Of a DNA stretch of 64,000 nucleotides, positions 18,521 to 27,979 are shown one piece after another (positions within the stretch are counted from its first letter, which is position 1; each line of letters opens with the position of its first letter). A program made the translations under genes and the position numbers. The stretch comes from Nitrospira sp. KM1 (lineage in GTDB: Bacteria; Nitrospirota; Nitrospiria; Nitrospirales; Nitrospiraceae): NCBI RefSeq assembly GCF_011405515.1, contig NZ_AP022671.1, positions 3,286,001-3,350,000 of the forward strand, read 5' to 3'. The notes under the pieces were generated by a model. The model saw only the letters and a list, made by a program, of their open reading frames with translations, did no database searches and was not told the origin of the DNA.

Positions 18521-18733
18521 TTAATAGACAAAGGTGACTTGGTTGCCGCCGAGAGTGGCGATCTCGCGCAGCCGATCGTATGAAATGATGAAGCCGATGG
18601 TGATATGCGCGCCCGATACTTTGGCGATTGCCAGCAGGTCCATCAGCTGATCGTAACTCACCGGCGTATTGAGTGTGAGATTAGCCCCGAGGGTTGCAAG
18701 GTCTTTCATCAGTTCGTAGTTGAGAGTGTCCAC
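18521..18733 (-). CDS. Small protein of three internal repeats, function unknown
   Basis: 70 residues with a GTG start at 18733 and GGAG nine bases upstream. The sequence is three diverged units of about 22 residues: YELMKDLATLGANLTL, YDQLMDLLAIAKVSGAHITI and YDRLREIATLGGNQVTF. Each has an amphipathic helix beginning Y[DE]xL followed by a short strand, suggesting a solenoid or a stacked helix-strand fold. No Cys, no signal peptide, no membrane span. I do not recognise the family. Confidence 0.6.
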   Translation of the reverse strand: MDTLNYELMKDLATLGANLTLNTPVSYDQLMDLLAIAKVSGAHITIGFIISYDRLREIATLGGNQVTFVY

Positions 18734-19116
18734 TCGGCTCGGCTCCGCACAAACCGGCTCGATTCTACGAGCGCCCGCAGAGATTCACAAGAGAGCCAAA
18801 AAGCCCAATTGCACGTAAACCGTTCTAGGGCCGTTCGGCTAGGCTCTCTGTTACCCACGTGACAATTAAAAGGCGTTACCACCGATCTCCTACAGTGAAA
18901 CACTAAGATCGCCAACCCGGTGATTGTGCTGACGCGTGTTCCGAACCAGATGTGTGAGAGCTTGCCGTCAAGAATGGAGTTTAGCGAGTCTCCAAAAGTC
19001 CCGCTGCCATAGATTAAGGGAGCGATGGGGTATAAAATTTCTATGCAACTTAAACACACTGCCGACGGCCTCTAAAGGCCTGACCGCCGACATTGTGAGA
19101 AAGGCGGTCACTCCCA
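18734..19116. other. Gap without a supported gene
   Basis: About 380 bases between a divergent pair (the repeat protein leftward, the degenerate receiver rightward), so promoters for both should lie here. I could not place them with confidence. Confidence 0.4.
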
Positions 19117-19773
19117 TTGGCTCACACGGTCGCTTCAACTTCGTCTTATCAAGAGTCCGGCAGCATCCTCTTCATCATGGATGAGCCTCCACTCGCCCAG
19201 TTGTTGGGGATTGTCGTTCACGACATTGTGCCGGACATCCAAGTAGAAATTTGCCATTCGCAGGAAGATGCCATGTATAGCCTGGAACGCTCCTCGTATT
19301 TGCTTGCGATCACGAGCGCCGAGTGTGCCACTACGAACGACTTCCGGCTTCTCCATCAGGCACGGAATTACCAATCCAGCATGCCGCTGATTGCGGCGGT
19401 GCCGGAGACCGAGCGATGTGACGTTTGGAAAATGGTCCATCACGGTGTCTTCGATCTGCTCCCCAATCCTCCGAGTCAGTTACAAGTCATGAAATCTATT
19501 CACCGGGCACTCTCCCACAACGAATTGCTTTGCAATCTCGCCTCGACACACAGGGCGATCGAACAAATTATGCAATACGAGGATACGGTTCGCACCAGAA
19601 TGAACAATGGCAGTCATGATGCTCAACGCATTATGCAAGAACTGGCTCTTCGCTTCGAAGCGACCAAGGCCCGTTTGACGGAAAGTGCGGACCGTTTGTC
19701 TCGCCATGTCGAAGAAATCAGAACGGAAACTCAATGCCGTGCTGTAAGAACCTTGAGTACCCGCCGAATCTGA
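19117..19773 (+). CDS. Degenerate receiver-like domain with helical C-terminal tail
   Basis: About 218 residues. Residues ~15-135 follow a receiver alternation (SILFIMDEPPL; IQVEICHSQEDAM; LAITSAECA; MPLIAAVPE; HGVFDLLPNPPS; LQVMKSIHRAL), but the phospho-acceptor position has no Asp and the Lys of the active site is replaced by Asn. The remaining ~80 residues are a long polar helix (ELALRFEATKARLTESADRL). It is thus a pseudo-receiver with a possible coiled-coil partner surface. The start is unclear: TTG at 19117 or ATG at 19174, neither with a good ribosome site. Confidence 0.62.
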   Translation: MAHTVASTSSYQESGSILFIMDEPPLAQLLGIVVHDIVPDIQVEICHSQEDAMYSLERSSYLLAITSAECATTNDFRLLHQARNYQSSMPLIAAVPETERCDVWKMVHHGVFDLLPNPPSQLQVMKSIHRALSHNELLCNLASTHRAIEQIMQYEDTVRTRMNNGSHDAQRIMQELALRFEATKARLTESADRLSRHVEEIRTETQCRAVRTLSTRRI

Positions 19774-19890
19774 ACTACCCCAGAGAGTCACGACTCCTAT
19801 CCGAACGTTTCAAATCATAGATTCTGCTTCAGCGGCCCCGAGTCTCCCGATCACCTTGCGCAGATCTGTACCGACTTCTAGGATAGAACG

Positions 19891-20541
19891 ATGCAACGAT
19901 TTCAAGATCGCAGGGAAGCTGGAAGGATTCTTGCCCGGCATCTCTACGGTGAGACGTTTGGACTTCATCCAGTCGTGTTGGCTTTGCCGCGGGGAGGTGT
20001 GCCGGTGGCCTTCGAAATCGCTCATGCCTTGCAATCGCCTCTCGACGTGCTGATCGTCAGGAAGCTCGGTGTGCCGGGACAGGACGAACTGGCCATGGGA
20101 GCGATCGCCAGCGGCGGCATTCGGATTTTGCACGACAGGATCATCCGGCAGTTGGGTCTTCCCGCCAGCGTGATCGCCGAGGTGACTCGACGGGAGGAGC
20201 GCGAGTTGTTCAGGCGAGAGCGAGTCTATCGGGGGAAGCGACTGCCCGTTCCTATCGGGGGACGGGCGGTCATTGTCATCGACGATGGCCTGGCCACCGG
20301 GGCCACGATGCGAGCGGCCGTCGCGGCTCTCCGCCAACGGAGTCCGGCGCGCATCATCGTTGCAGTGCCGGTCGCGCCAAGAGAGTCCTGCGAAGAACTC
20401 AAGCAGGAGGCGGATGACGTCTTCTGTGTCCTCACTCCGGAACCGTTTTGGGGAGTCGGACAATGGTATGAAGATTTCTCCCAGACCTCGGATGAGGAGG
20501 TTCGTGAGCTGTTACAGCAAACGGCTGAAAGCAGCCTGTGA
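19891..20541 (+). CDS. Phosphoribosyltransferase-family protein
   Basis: 216 residues with the PRPP-binding loop VIVIDDGLATGATM and the N-terminal ALPRGGVPVA segment typical of the predicted phosphoribosyltransferases often found beside stress genes. A helical insert (VTRREERELFRRERVYR) sits between them, as usual for this subfamily. ATG start with AGGATAG upstream. Substrate unknown: the family can act on purine or pyrimidine bases, but members of this branch are not well characterised. Not in an obvious operon. Confidence 0.88.
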   Translation: MQRFQDRREAGRILARHLYGETFGLHPVVLALPRGGVPVAFEIAHALQSPLDVLIVRKLGVPGQDELAMGAIASGGIRILHDRIIRQLGLPASVIAEVTRREERELFRRERVYRGKRLPVPIGGRAVIVIDDGLATGATMRAAVAALRQRSPARIIVAVPVAPRESCEELKQEADDVFCVLTPEPFWGVGQWYEDFSQTSDEEVRELLQQTAESSL

Positions 20542-20652
20542 TCCTCAATCCGGCTTGGGCTTCCGAATCGTCCGTTCGTACCACCCGCGGCCATTCCCAT
20601 GATGGTCTCTGTACCTGTCGAGCCGCCTAAGAGCTGCACTGTCCAATGAAGA

Positions 20653-21123
20653 TTACTTCGATGCGTCTCGGGGGTGGCTCAGCCCGCCACGATGAACGTG
20701 AGAGGAGAGACCTGGTTCCTCCCGCAAGAGACCTGGGACATGCAGGGCTCGCCGAATGGCCTGTTCAAGTTGCTCTCTCGACGTATGAGGTTTCCATAAG
20801 TACGCGTGAGCGCCGTTTGCCAGTGCCAAGTCAGACAAACCCCGATGGCGGAGACGCGTGAGCACGATGACGGCCGTTTTAGGATATCGAACGAATGGGA
20901 TGATGCGAATGAGGAGTTCGAAACCAGATCCATCCGAAAGATCCAACTCGAGCACAACACAGTCGATGTGTCCTTTTGCGAGGATGTATTCGGCTTCCCT
21001 GACTGTCTTGGCCGCATCGATGCGATAGTCAGTCCTCAGATATCGCAGCCGAAGCGCGAAGTACTCGAGATCCTCCCTGTTGGAATCAACAAACAAGATA
21101 TGCCTAAGTGATTCGGGTTCCAT
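20653..21123 (-). CDS. Atypical single-domain receiver with Glu at the phosphorylation site
   Basis: From ATG 21123 the pocket is D13-S14 (FVDSN), E59 for the phospho-acceptor (VVLELDLSDGSG), T89 and K111 (LWKPHT), with E-T spacing 30 and T-K 22 as in canonical receivers. This paralogue alone keeps the KP pair. A C-terminal extension (EEPGLSSHVHRGGLSHPRD) has no recognisable domain. The frame extends upstream to 21150 (MSFASIICTMEPE), and the 6141 gene has similar residues there (SASRIVCMDPE), so the start may be 21150. No good ribosome site is visible for any choice. Confidence 0.78.
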   Translation of the reverse strand: MEPESLRHILFVDSNREDLEYFALRLRYLRTDYRIDAAKTVREAEYILAKGHIDCVVLELDLSDGSGFELLIRIIPFVRYPKTAVIVLTRLRHRGLSDLALANGAHAYLWKPHTSREQLEQAIRRALHVPGLLREEPGLSSHVHRGGLSHPRDASK

Positions 21124-21401
21124 AGTACAGATTATTGAAGCAAATGACATGCCGAAATCCAACGATTCGAGAAGGGAAGAGATTGAAGAAACACCAGGAA
21201 TATGCGGCAAGAAGAAAAGACAGTGTACTGTCGCAATTTTGATTCAGTGAAAAACTGAAGTCCGAACCGTACACCGTATGTTCCTACCTCTGCCTCAGGA
21301 CGGCTTTCTGCGGCTATGAGTCGCCAAGGTTTCGGTGACCGTGGATGTATAGATAGGTACAAACGGACATAGGAGGGCGGGCTGGTATGCAGCGTAAGGC
21401 T

Positions 21402-21869
21402 TTACAAAGCCATCTCATCGTCGGCTTGCTGGAGATTTCTATAGCGGTCCTTGCCATGCGACACGATTTTCGCCATAGCTCTGATGACCACGTCATGAAG
21501 TCTTTCACCGGAGGTACGCCCTTTGATCAATCCTTCAAACGCTCCATTTTTTACTGCAAGCACCAGAATGTCAGGATTCGGCAATCTCGTCAGCACGATG
21601 ACAGGGATTTCCGGACGACGAGCAACCGGCACCAGCTTGATCAAGATCTCAAAGCCGGACATATCCGGCAGGTCAAGCTCTAAGATCACGCAGTCGATAC
21701 GCTGTGATTCACAGGCCGACAATCCCATCTCGCCACTGGCGACTTCGATGATGGCATAGTCAGGACAATGATCTCTGAGGCCGTCGGCATAGTGTGACCG
21801 GTCCTGATCGTTTCCATCTATGATCAAGACAGATTTTTTTGAAACCGGGGGCGGAGGTGGAGCTGTCAT
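21402..21869 (-). CDS. Atypical single-domain receiver with Glu at the phosphorylation site
   Basis: Starting at ATG 21869 (MTAPPPPPVSKKSVLIIDGN): a proline run, then a receiver with D18-G19, E64 at the phospho-acceptor position (VILELDLPDMSG), T94 and K116 (LIKGRTS). Spacings 30 and 22 are canonical. The proline-rich N-terminus is unique within the set. It follows the 20653 paralogue on the same strand after about 280 bases, suggesting tandem duplication. A longer frame to 21935 exists. No output domain. Confidence 0.8.
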   Translation of the reverse strand: MTAPPPPPVSKKSVLIIDGNDQDRSHYADGLRDHCPDYAIIEVASGEMGLSACESQRIDCVILELDLPDMSGFEILIKLVPVARRPEIPVIVLTRLPNPDILVLAVKNGAFEGLIKGRTSGERLHDVVIRAMAKIVSHGKDRYRNLQQADDEMAL

Positions 21870-22077
21870 GGATGACCTGCGATCATTCGTCCGATGGGTA
21901 GGTCGTCCGGCATGATGAGCGTAGGCTACGCTCAATGAGAAAGTGGTTCAAGAGGAGCTGAACGAACGTCACCCAGATGATAGGCGGGACATTCGTTTAA
22001 GGGAGGGTGGCGACAGTGAATGGCTGCAAAAGATTGATGAATTTGGCCGATTGAGGTCGGCAACGAGACGCACAATG

Positions 22078-22695
22078 CTATTCAGTGTGGCGGGCCAGCG
22101 TTCCTTCTGCTGCTCTTCCCATGGCTAAATCCAAGAGGAGCGGCGGCAGATCGGCTAAGGATACGACATAGTCGACGCTATCCTCCAAAATACCATTGAC
22201 CGGCATGCTTGGATCAATCGCTTCTTCGGGATCTTGCACGATGGATTTCCCACCGTGTTCTTTGATCGCGATCAGCCCGTGCGCACCATCCGATCCGCCT
22301 CCTGTGAGAATCACCCCAGCCACCCGCTCTCCAAACGATGCGGCCGCCGACAAAAACAGGGCGTCGGCAGCCGGTCTGGTGAAGCTCATCTTCGGTCCTC
22401 GCGTGAGCCGTACGCCGTCGAGTTGAAACTGCATATGATGGTCTGAAGGGGCAAAGTAGGCCGTTCCTTCCTCGAGCACATCGCCCATTTTAGCTTCACG
22501 CACGCGGATGCGATCTCGTTTCCCGTAGATGGCTTCGATGTTGCTGACGTAAAAGGGACTTCGGTGAATCACCACGCCGACGACGGCGGGGAATGAACGT
22601 GGAAGCATACGGCAAAGGTATTGAAGCGCTTGAACCCCACCGCTCGATGCCCCGATCACAATGACATTGCGCCTGATCGCGGTCACTACTTTCAT
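22078..22695 (-). CDS. CheB-type methylesterase domain protein, no receiver
   Basis: About 205 residues, only the CheB catalytic domain: the Ser in VIGASSGGVQAL, His in VVIHRSPF and Asp in LTGGGSDGAHGL form the expected triad. No regulatory receiver precedes it. The start ATG (22695) overlaps the stop of the zinc-ribbon gene upstream (ATGA), so the two are translationally coupled. In chemotaxis CheB removes methyl groups from receptor glutamates, but no receptor gene is in the window, so the target may differ. Confidence 0.88.
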   Translation of the reverse strand: MKVVTAIRRNVIVIGASSGGVQALQYLCRMLPRSFPAVVGVVIHRSPFYVSNIEAIYGKRDRIRVREAKMGDVLEEGTAYFAPSDHHMQFQLDGVRLTRGPKMSFTRPAADALFLSAAASFGERVAGVILTGGGSDGAHGLIAIKEHGGKSIVQDPEEAIDPSMPVNGILEDSVDYVVSLADLPPLLLDLAMGRAAEGTLARHTE

Positions 22696-23057
22696 TGCCC
22701 GGTCTTCTCTTTTGAGGATGGGCTCATGAGAACGACCTGCGTGTCTTGAATTATCCTTTCCAACGAAACAATCTGATCCTCGATCTGCATGGCCCGCTCC
22801 TGGAACCTCACGGCTATGGAAGGATCGGAGGGCACGGGCGCGTCCTGCATCATGGCCAACAGCATTTGGAGATGCTTGAGAATGGCGACCACAGACCACT
22901 GTGTGTATTCCAACTCATCTTCCTTGGCCCTATATGCGTCAGGGAGAGAGAAGGTATGTCCGACACTGCACCGCAATTGGACGTGCCCGTGCGGACCGCG
23001 GACGAGTTCCAGTCCGCCTGCGCATGCAGGGCATCCGATCATGGTTGGCTGAGACAC
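22692..23057 (-). CDS. Zinc-ribbon/helical partner of CheB, encoded separately
   Basis: 121 residues. The N-terminus has CPAC, a strand, then LRCSVGHTFS and a helical part (DELEYTQWSVVAILKHL). This matches the C-terminal tail that many CheB-like proteins carry (a CPxC ribbon, then a RCHVGHAYS-like segment and an LExALW-like helix). Here it is an independent gene directly upstream of CheB with an ATGA overlap. GTG start with AAGG five bases upstream. Likely binds one metal through two Cys plus the Cys/His of the CSVGH segment, and docks on CheB (inference). Confidence 0.75.
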   Translation of the reverse strand: MSQPTMIGCPACAGGLELVRGPHGHVQLRCSVGHTFSLPDAYRAKEDELEYTQWSVVAILKHLQMLLAMMQDAPVPSDPSIAVRFQERAMQIEDQIVSLERIIQDTQVVLMSPSSKEKTGQ

Positions 23058-23194
23058 GTGACCTTATCCTGTCAGTGGATGCGTACCCTCTCCCTATTGT
23101 CGGTGTGGGATGAGATCTGCGCAAGAAGAAAAGCCGCTGGACTAGGAGGTGAGGCACACCGGATGAACTTGCATACGCGAAACGGGAAGGAGAC

Positions 23195-26100
23195 TTATCG
23201 CCTCTTGATGATTGCACCGATATGGACGGGGCTATCCTGTCCGCTCCGGACGAGGAAGAGTTTGAAGGTGACGGGAAGACGTGTGCCGTCCTTTTTCATA
23301 AAGTCTTGTTCCAACTCCACTTGGCGGCCGTTCTTCAGCAACCCGTCGATGGCCCGTTCGAGGATCGGCCGCATGTCCGGACTCACGAAATCCGCTACGT
23401 GACTGTGCCCCGAAATGTCGTGCCGAGAGGCCGAGGCCATCGTGGCAAACGCTTCATTCACATTGAGGATGCAACCTTTGTTGTCGGCAAACGCCGTGGC
23501 TTCTGTCGAGGAGAGGAAAATACCCGACAACTGCTCCTCCGCATGTTTTCTGGCGGTGTGGCTGGTTGCCGGATTCGAGACATCCACGGCAATCGCCCAT
23601 TCTTCCCATCCGCGGACCTGAAAGTATTTCGAAATGCTCGACCAGGCGAGTGTCTTGATCGAGCCGTCGGCACAGGCGGTTCGCACCTCCCAATCGGTAT
23701 AATTGCCGTCAAGGCGCCGCTGTTCTGCCAAGACTTTTTCCCGATATGTCAGATCAGGATACAACTGAGACAATGCGTCCGGATTGCCGAGCATCTTGAA
23801 TGCGGGGTGACCCGTCACCCGCTCGCATTCCCTGTTCCAGGCGACAAGAACATTGCCCGGTCCCCAGGCGGCCAGCATCACGGGCATGGTGTCCAGGACC
23901 CGCCTGATCATATCCTCGCGTTCGTCCAAGGACTGTTCCAAATGTTTGACGGCCGTAATGTCCGTGAAGGTGAGCACCGCACCGTCGATCACATTCTCGA
24001 GGGTTCGATACGGAGAAATTCGCATGAGATACCAGTTCCGTCCCTTGGTCTCGACTTGAACTTCTTTCGATCCCAACGTCTCCAAGACTTCCTTCACATC
24101 CTCCGACAGCCGGTCATATCGAAGGTTCGTGGCGATATCGGTGATCGGCCGGCCGATATCCGTGTGGATGAGGTTGATGACTTTGGCGGTCTGCGGAGTA
24201 AAGCGTTTGATGTGGAGGCCGTTCTCCACGAAGACTGTGGCAATATCCGTACTGTTCAACAGATTTTTCATGTCGCTGTTGGATTCGGACAAATCTTCGA
24301 TCTTCTGCTGCAGCTCGGAATTGACGGTCACCAATTCCTCATTCAACGACTGCATCTCCTCCTTCGATGTCGTGAGCTCTTCGTTGGTACTCTGCAGCTC
24401 TTCGTTGGTGCTCTGCAGTTCTTCGTTGGCGGATTTGAGCTCTTCTTGGGAAGTTTCCATCTCTTCGACGGTTGTCTGCAATTGCTCGCGGGTGTACTTC
24501 AATTCCTGTTTCAGTTCATCGATCAATTTGCCGGACTTGGGCAATGTCTTGCTGGAGGATTTGTCGCGGGTCTGTTTCGCTTCCGGCGCCTGTTCGAAGG
24601 CGATCAACGCCAGGCCCCGATATCCCGGCTGCCCTTTCAAGGGACGCACGGTGACGGTGACGAGCGAATAGCCGCCGTTGGTCTGTACGCGGAGCCCCGA
24701 GACGGTGATATCCTTCTGTTGCAGAAGAGCTTTTCGAATCATGCCGCCTAATTCCAGGCGCAAACCCTCACGGGCCATGGCGAAGACGTTCATCGTGGCT
24801 TCTCCGGAAGCCGGCTCGAGAAACTTTCCGGTTTTCCCATGGATAAACAGAATTTCTCCGGTTTCATTGACCAGGACGGCCGGAGGGGCAAATCGTTCCA
24901 GCAGCAGCTCCCGCGAGATATCCGGCAACGGCTGGTCCAACTGAGGCCGGCCCTTCCTTGTGAGCTGTCCCTTGCCGGAGCGGGGGAACAGCGGGGAGGG
25001 GATTTCGACTTTGGCCAGCTGGCCGACCGTCGATTCACGTCGCTGGAAGAGCTTCCACTTATTGTCGATCGTCGAGAACAGATCGTGGAACCCTCCGATG
25101 GTCTCGGACGACCCGAGGAACAGAATGCCGGAAGGCGCGAGGGCATAATGAAACAGCGGCAGAAGCTTTTTCTGAAGCTCCGCAGTGAAGTAGATCAGAA
25201 CATTGCGACAGGCAAGGAGATCCAATTTGGTGAACGGCGGGTCCATAATCATATTCTGAGGCGCAAAGACCACCATTTCTCGTATCTGTTTGTGGATCCT
25301 GTACCCTCCGTCTTCTCTCGCAAAAAACCGCTGCAGACGATCGTGGGACACATTCGCATCGATATCGTGCCCGTAATATCCCTGCCGGGCCCGATCGACC
25401 GCCTCTTTATCGATATCCGTGGCAAAAATCTGGACCTTGAAATGTCCTTCTAGCTTCAATTCCTCCAGACATTCCCGGATGGCAATGGCAAGGGAATAGG
25501 CTTCTTCCCCGGTCGAGCACCCCGGCACCCATACTCGAAATCCCGATCCTTTGGATCTGCCTTTGAAAAGCGGTGGGAGCACCTTTTCCCGCAGGACATG
25601 AAAGGCCTCGGGGTCCCGAAAAAACCCGGTCACGCCGATCAGCAATTCCTTGAACAGAACATCGATCTCCTGCGGGTGTTCATGGAGATACTGGGCGTAC
25701 TTCCCGATGCTGCTGATTTGGTGCACATTCATCCGCCGCTCGATACGGCGGTGGATCGTATTCTTCTTGTAAAAGGAAAAGTCGTGATCCGTGTGGGATC
25801 GCAAGAGGGAGAAGATTCGAGTCAATCCGTTGTGCGCCGACCGTTCAGGCGGGCCGCCCATCTTTTTCTTGATCGTATGCGCCATGTAGGCGACCAACTT
25901 GGCGGGCAACTCTGCCGGAGTGGCGACATAGTCCACCGTGCCTGTCTGTATCGCCGATTTCGGCATACTGTCGTATTTCGATGTTTTTGGCTCTTGCACC
26001 AGCACAAGTCCCAAGTGCTCCTTGATGGCTTTCACGCCGACGGTTCCGTCGTTCCCCATGCCGGACATGATCACGGCCACGGCATGGTCCTCCTGATCTA

Positions 26101-26521
26101 AGGCCAAGTGACGAAAGAAGAAGTCGATGGGATTTCGCATGCCGCGCGGAGTGGTAAATTCACTGAGAGTGAGCATCCCGTCAGTGATGCGCAATTCTTT
26201 GTTCGATGGCACCACATAAATGACGTTCGGACGTACGGCCATGCCGTTCGACACCTCGAGTACCGGCATATGCGATGAACGCCCGAGGAGTTCGGGCATC
26301 ATGCCCTTGTGGGTCGGATCGAGATGAGGAACCAAGACGAAGGCCGCACCGGTATCCGCCGGCATATGTGAAAAGAAGGACTCGAATGCTTCAAGCGCTC
26401 CGGCAGACCCTCCCATTCCGACAACGTAGGCGGGTTTTCGCGACGGCTGCGATGGATGCCCGACCTTGTTCCGAAGAGCGTTCGTCCCGAGGGAAGGACG
26501 GCGTTTAGATTTTCGAGCCAT
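23195..26521 (-). CDS. CheB-CheR-PAS fusion protein
   Basis: About 1108 residues. CheB domain (~30-215; [33 protein letters not shown] keep Ser, His and Asp), then a CheR methyltransferase (~235-500; [14 protein letters not shown] binds [12 protein letters not shown]), a long coiled coil (~600-720) with repeats of [17 protein letters not shown], and PAS-type domains to the end ([36 protein letters not shown]). No kinase or other output follows. Soluble. ATG at 26521 precedes MARKSKRR; the longer frame to 26629 is less likely. It could couple methylation chemistry to PAS sensing, with an unknown protein target. Confidence 0.9.
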   Translation of the reverse strand: MARKSKRRPSLGTNALRNKVGHPSQPSRKPAYVVGMGGSAGALEAFESFFSHMPADTGAAFVLVPHLDPTHKGMMPELLGRSSHMPVLEVSNGMAVRPNVIYVVPSNKELRITDGMLTLSEFTTPRGMRNPIDFFFRHLALDQEDHAVAVIMSGMGNDGTVGVKAIKEHLGLVLVQEPKTSKYDSMPKSAIQTGTVDYVATPAELPAKLVAYMAHTIKKKMGGPPERSAHNGLTRIFSLLRSHTDHDFSFYKKNTIHRRIERRMNVHQISSIGKYAQYLHEHPQEIDVLFKELLIGVTGFFRDPEAFHVLREKVLPPLFKGRSKGSGFRVWVPGCSTGEEAYSLAIAIRECLEELKLEGHFKVQIFATDIDKEAVDRARQGYYGHDIDANVSHDRLQRFFAREDGGYRIHKQIREMVVFAPQNMIMDPPFTKLDLLACRNVLIYFTAELQKKLLPLFHYALAPSGILFLGSSETIGGFHDLFSTIDNKWKLFQRRESTVGQLAKVEIPSPLFPRSGKGQLTRKGRPQLDQPLPDISRELLLERFAPPAVLVNETGEILFIHGKTGKFLEPASGEATMNVFAMAREGLRLELGGMIRKALLQQKDITVSGLRVQTNGGYSLVTVTVRPLKGQPGYRGLALIAFEQAPEAKQTRDKSSSKTLPKSGKLIDELKQELKYTREQLQTTVEEMETSQEELKSANEELQSTNEELQSTNEELTTSKEEMQSLNEELVTVNSELQQKIEDLSESNSDMKNLLNSTDIATVFVENGLHIKRFTPQTAKVINLIHTDIGRPITDIATNLRYDRLSEDVKEVLETLGSKEVQVETKGRNWYLMRISPYRTLENVIDGAVLTFTDITAVKHLEQSLDEREDMIRRVLDTMPVMLAAWGPGNVLVAWNRECERVTGHPAFKMLGNPDALSQLYPDLTYREKVLAEQRRLDGNYTDWEVRTACADGSIKTLAWSSISKYFQVRGWEEWAIAVDVSNPATSHTARKHAEEQLSGIFLSSTEATAFADNKGCILNVNEAFATMASASRHDISGHSHVADFVSPDMRPILERAIDGLLKNGRQVELEQDFMKKDGTRLPVTFKLFLVRSGQDSPVHIGAIIKRR

Positions 26522-26721
26522 AGTAAGAAGGTCCCAAAGTGAGTCGAGCCGAGGTTGAACCGTCAAAGGGAGCCGTTTGTGATCCGTCGTGACCGATCGA
26601 ATTCTAAGCTGGGGTTGGTGCTGAAACAAGAGGGAACTAGTCTCCGCCGTGATGGTCGTCGCAGCGGTTCGGGCACATTATAAATGTTTCGCAGTCGTCG
26701 GGCGGACGCTAGAGTGTCGAA

Positions 26722-26958
26722 ATGGATATTTCCAGAGCTGTGCAAGAATTCGTCGTCAACGGTCAGGATCTCTATCGGCGTCTGAGGGGGGAGGGCGAGG
26801 CGTTGAGTTCACTGGATTTGCACATACTTCATGTCCAAATTCGAATTCTTGAAATTGAAGTTATCGGGTTGAAGGTCCTGAAGGCCAAGTATCATGAGCC
26901 GGGTGAGCCTGAGATGTTAAGGGGGTTCGCAACTGGAGACGTATCAGCTCAGAGATAA
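26722..26958 (+). CDS. Small helical protein, function unknown
   Basis: 78 residues starting MDISRAVQEFVVNGQDLYRR, followed by LSSLDLHILHVQIRILEIEV and GLKVLKAKYHE: mostly amphipathic helix, no Cys, no signal peptide. The residue pattern looks protein-like rather than random. The ribosome site is weak (GAGTG). I do not recognise a characterised family. Confidence 0.55.
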   Translation: MDISRAVQEFVVNGQDLYRRLRGEGEALSSLDLHILHVQIRILEIEVIGLKVLKAKYHEPGEPEMLRGFATGDVSAQR

Positions 26959-27502
26959 TGCGACGGAGAGATTGAGGGCACAGTTCGCGCACAGATCCGA
27001 GATTTGAGTTTAAGAATGCCGTCCCGTGCGTGCACAAAGAGAACGGCTGATCATATCTCCGCCGCCCGGACTCCAGTGCGACCCATCCCAGATCTCAACT
27101 CTACCAGACCCGTCATCAAGTTCCACGACTCGCAACACAAGCCCCTGGACATCGATGGGGCCGACTATAATTGATTCTCGTTCGAACATCGTCCAGGTAT
27201 CCTCTATAGGGTCAGTACAGCGTTTCGATGTTTCAAAGCCCAGCTTGAATTCTCAGTGTTTCAGTGAATCGCTTTGTAATCAACGCGTAATATTACCTGT
27301 CGATGAATTTCGGACTGTATAACCGGAAAACTTGGCGAAATTGTCATTAGAGTTCGGACAATATGTCTGCAGGGACAAGTTTTCCATGTGCATTATCCTT
27401 TCCAGCAAAAGTATTTTCCACGAAATAGACCACTTAGATTTCTAAAGAAAAGGTGTGCTCTTTGCACCTCTTGCGGCCTCAACACCTTGAGAGGAACAGA
27501 TA
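26959..27502. other. Gene-free stretch
   Basis: About 540 bases upstream of the small membrane protein at 27503. No frame with a credible ribosome site. A small stem (AGGTGTG paired with TGCACCT) lies around 27450-27470, just before the shared leader motif. Confidence 0.4.
27479..27495 (+). promoter_or_regulatory. 17-base leader motif shared with the gene at 31641
   Basis: TCAACACCTTGAGAGGA ends exactly seven bases before the ATG at 27503. The same 17 bases end seven bases before the ATG of the SRPBCC gene (31649-31665, minus strand). The GAGAGGA part includes the ribosome-binding site; the upstream AACACCTT does not need to be conserved for that. Confidence 0.5.
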
Positions 27503-27760
27503 ATGACTGCCAGGGCTTGGCTTCACGGCCGATCCGGCTTTAAAACTGCACTAAAAAGTGACCACGAAGCAGCTACCGGCGAAGCGGTACTTCGGACGTC
27601 CGCTGTGAAAATATTTATGGGAGGCATGCTGATCATTTTTCTCATTGCCGCGGCAATTGTGGGGATTCATCGATTCATGGTGGCTTCGGAAAAATCAACC
27701 GTCAAGCCTGTTCTCGAGGATTGCCATACCGTTCGGGAGTGCGCGGCCTTGATGAAATAG
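27503..27760 (+). CDS. Small single-span membrane protein
   Basis: 85 residues: a cytoplasmic-type N-terminal part (MTARAWLHGRSGFKTALKSD), one strong membrane span (MGGMLIIFLIAAAIVGI) and a short tail with two Cys (EDCHTVRECAALMK) that could form a disulphide on the outer face. AGAGGAA precedes the ATG. Function unknown. It lies upstream of hsp20 but about 220 bases away, and it carries the leader motif shared with a second envelope protein gene. Confidence 0.65.
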   Translation: MTARAWLHGRSGFKTALKSDHEAATGEAVLRTSAVKIFMGGMLIIFLIAAAIVGIHRFMVASEKSTVKPVLEDCHTVRECAALMK

Positions 27761-27979
27761 CTTTCTCAAGCCCCGATTAACTTCTTCTCATCCTCCTCTA
27801 TTTCCACCGACTCATCACCGCAGTGTTCATCCAAGTCCCCTTGCAAGCCCCCTTGACTCCAGGCAAGCGAAGATTATCTGGCAACTGTCGCTGATATCAG
27901 CCGTCAGTTCGAAGTGGAGACAGAAAAAATCTTGCGACCCTTTGCTATTGTCTGAACAGAGGACACAAGGAGGATAACT

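Noticed and set aside
21387-21683. A plus-strand frame preceded by AGGAGG.
   Set aside because: It runs antisense through the Glu-type receiver at 21402, the spacing to the ATG is ten bases and the product is not protein-like.
24340-24480. Short tandem DNA repeats resembling a repeat array.
   Set aside because: They encode the [10 protein letters not shown] coiled coil of the CheB-CheR-PAS protein, a usual feature of this family.
23222-24751. A 509-codon plus-strand open frame opposite the CheB-CheR-PAS gene.
   Set aside because: It is the antisense shadow of a well-supported coding region, including the Glu-rich coiled coil, and has no ribosome site.
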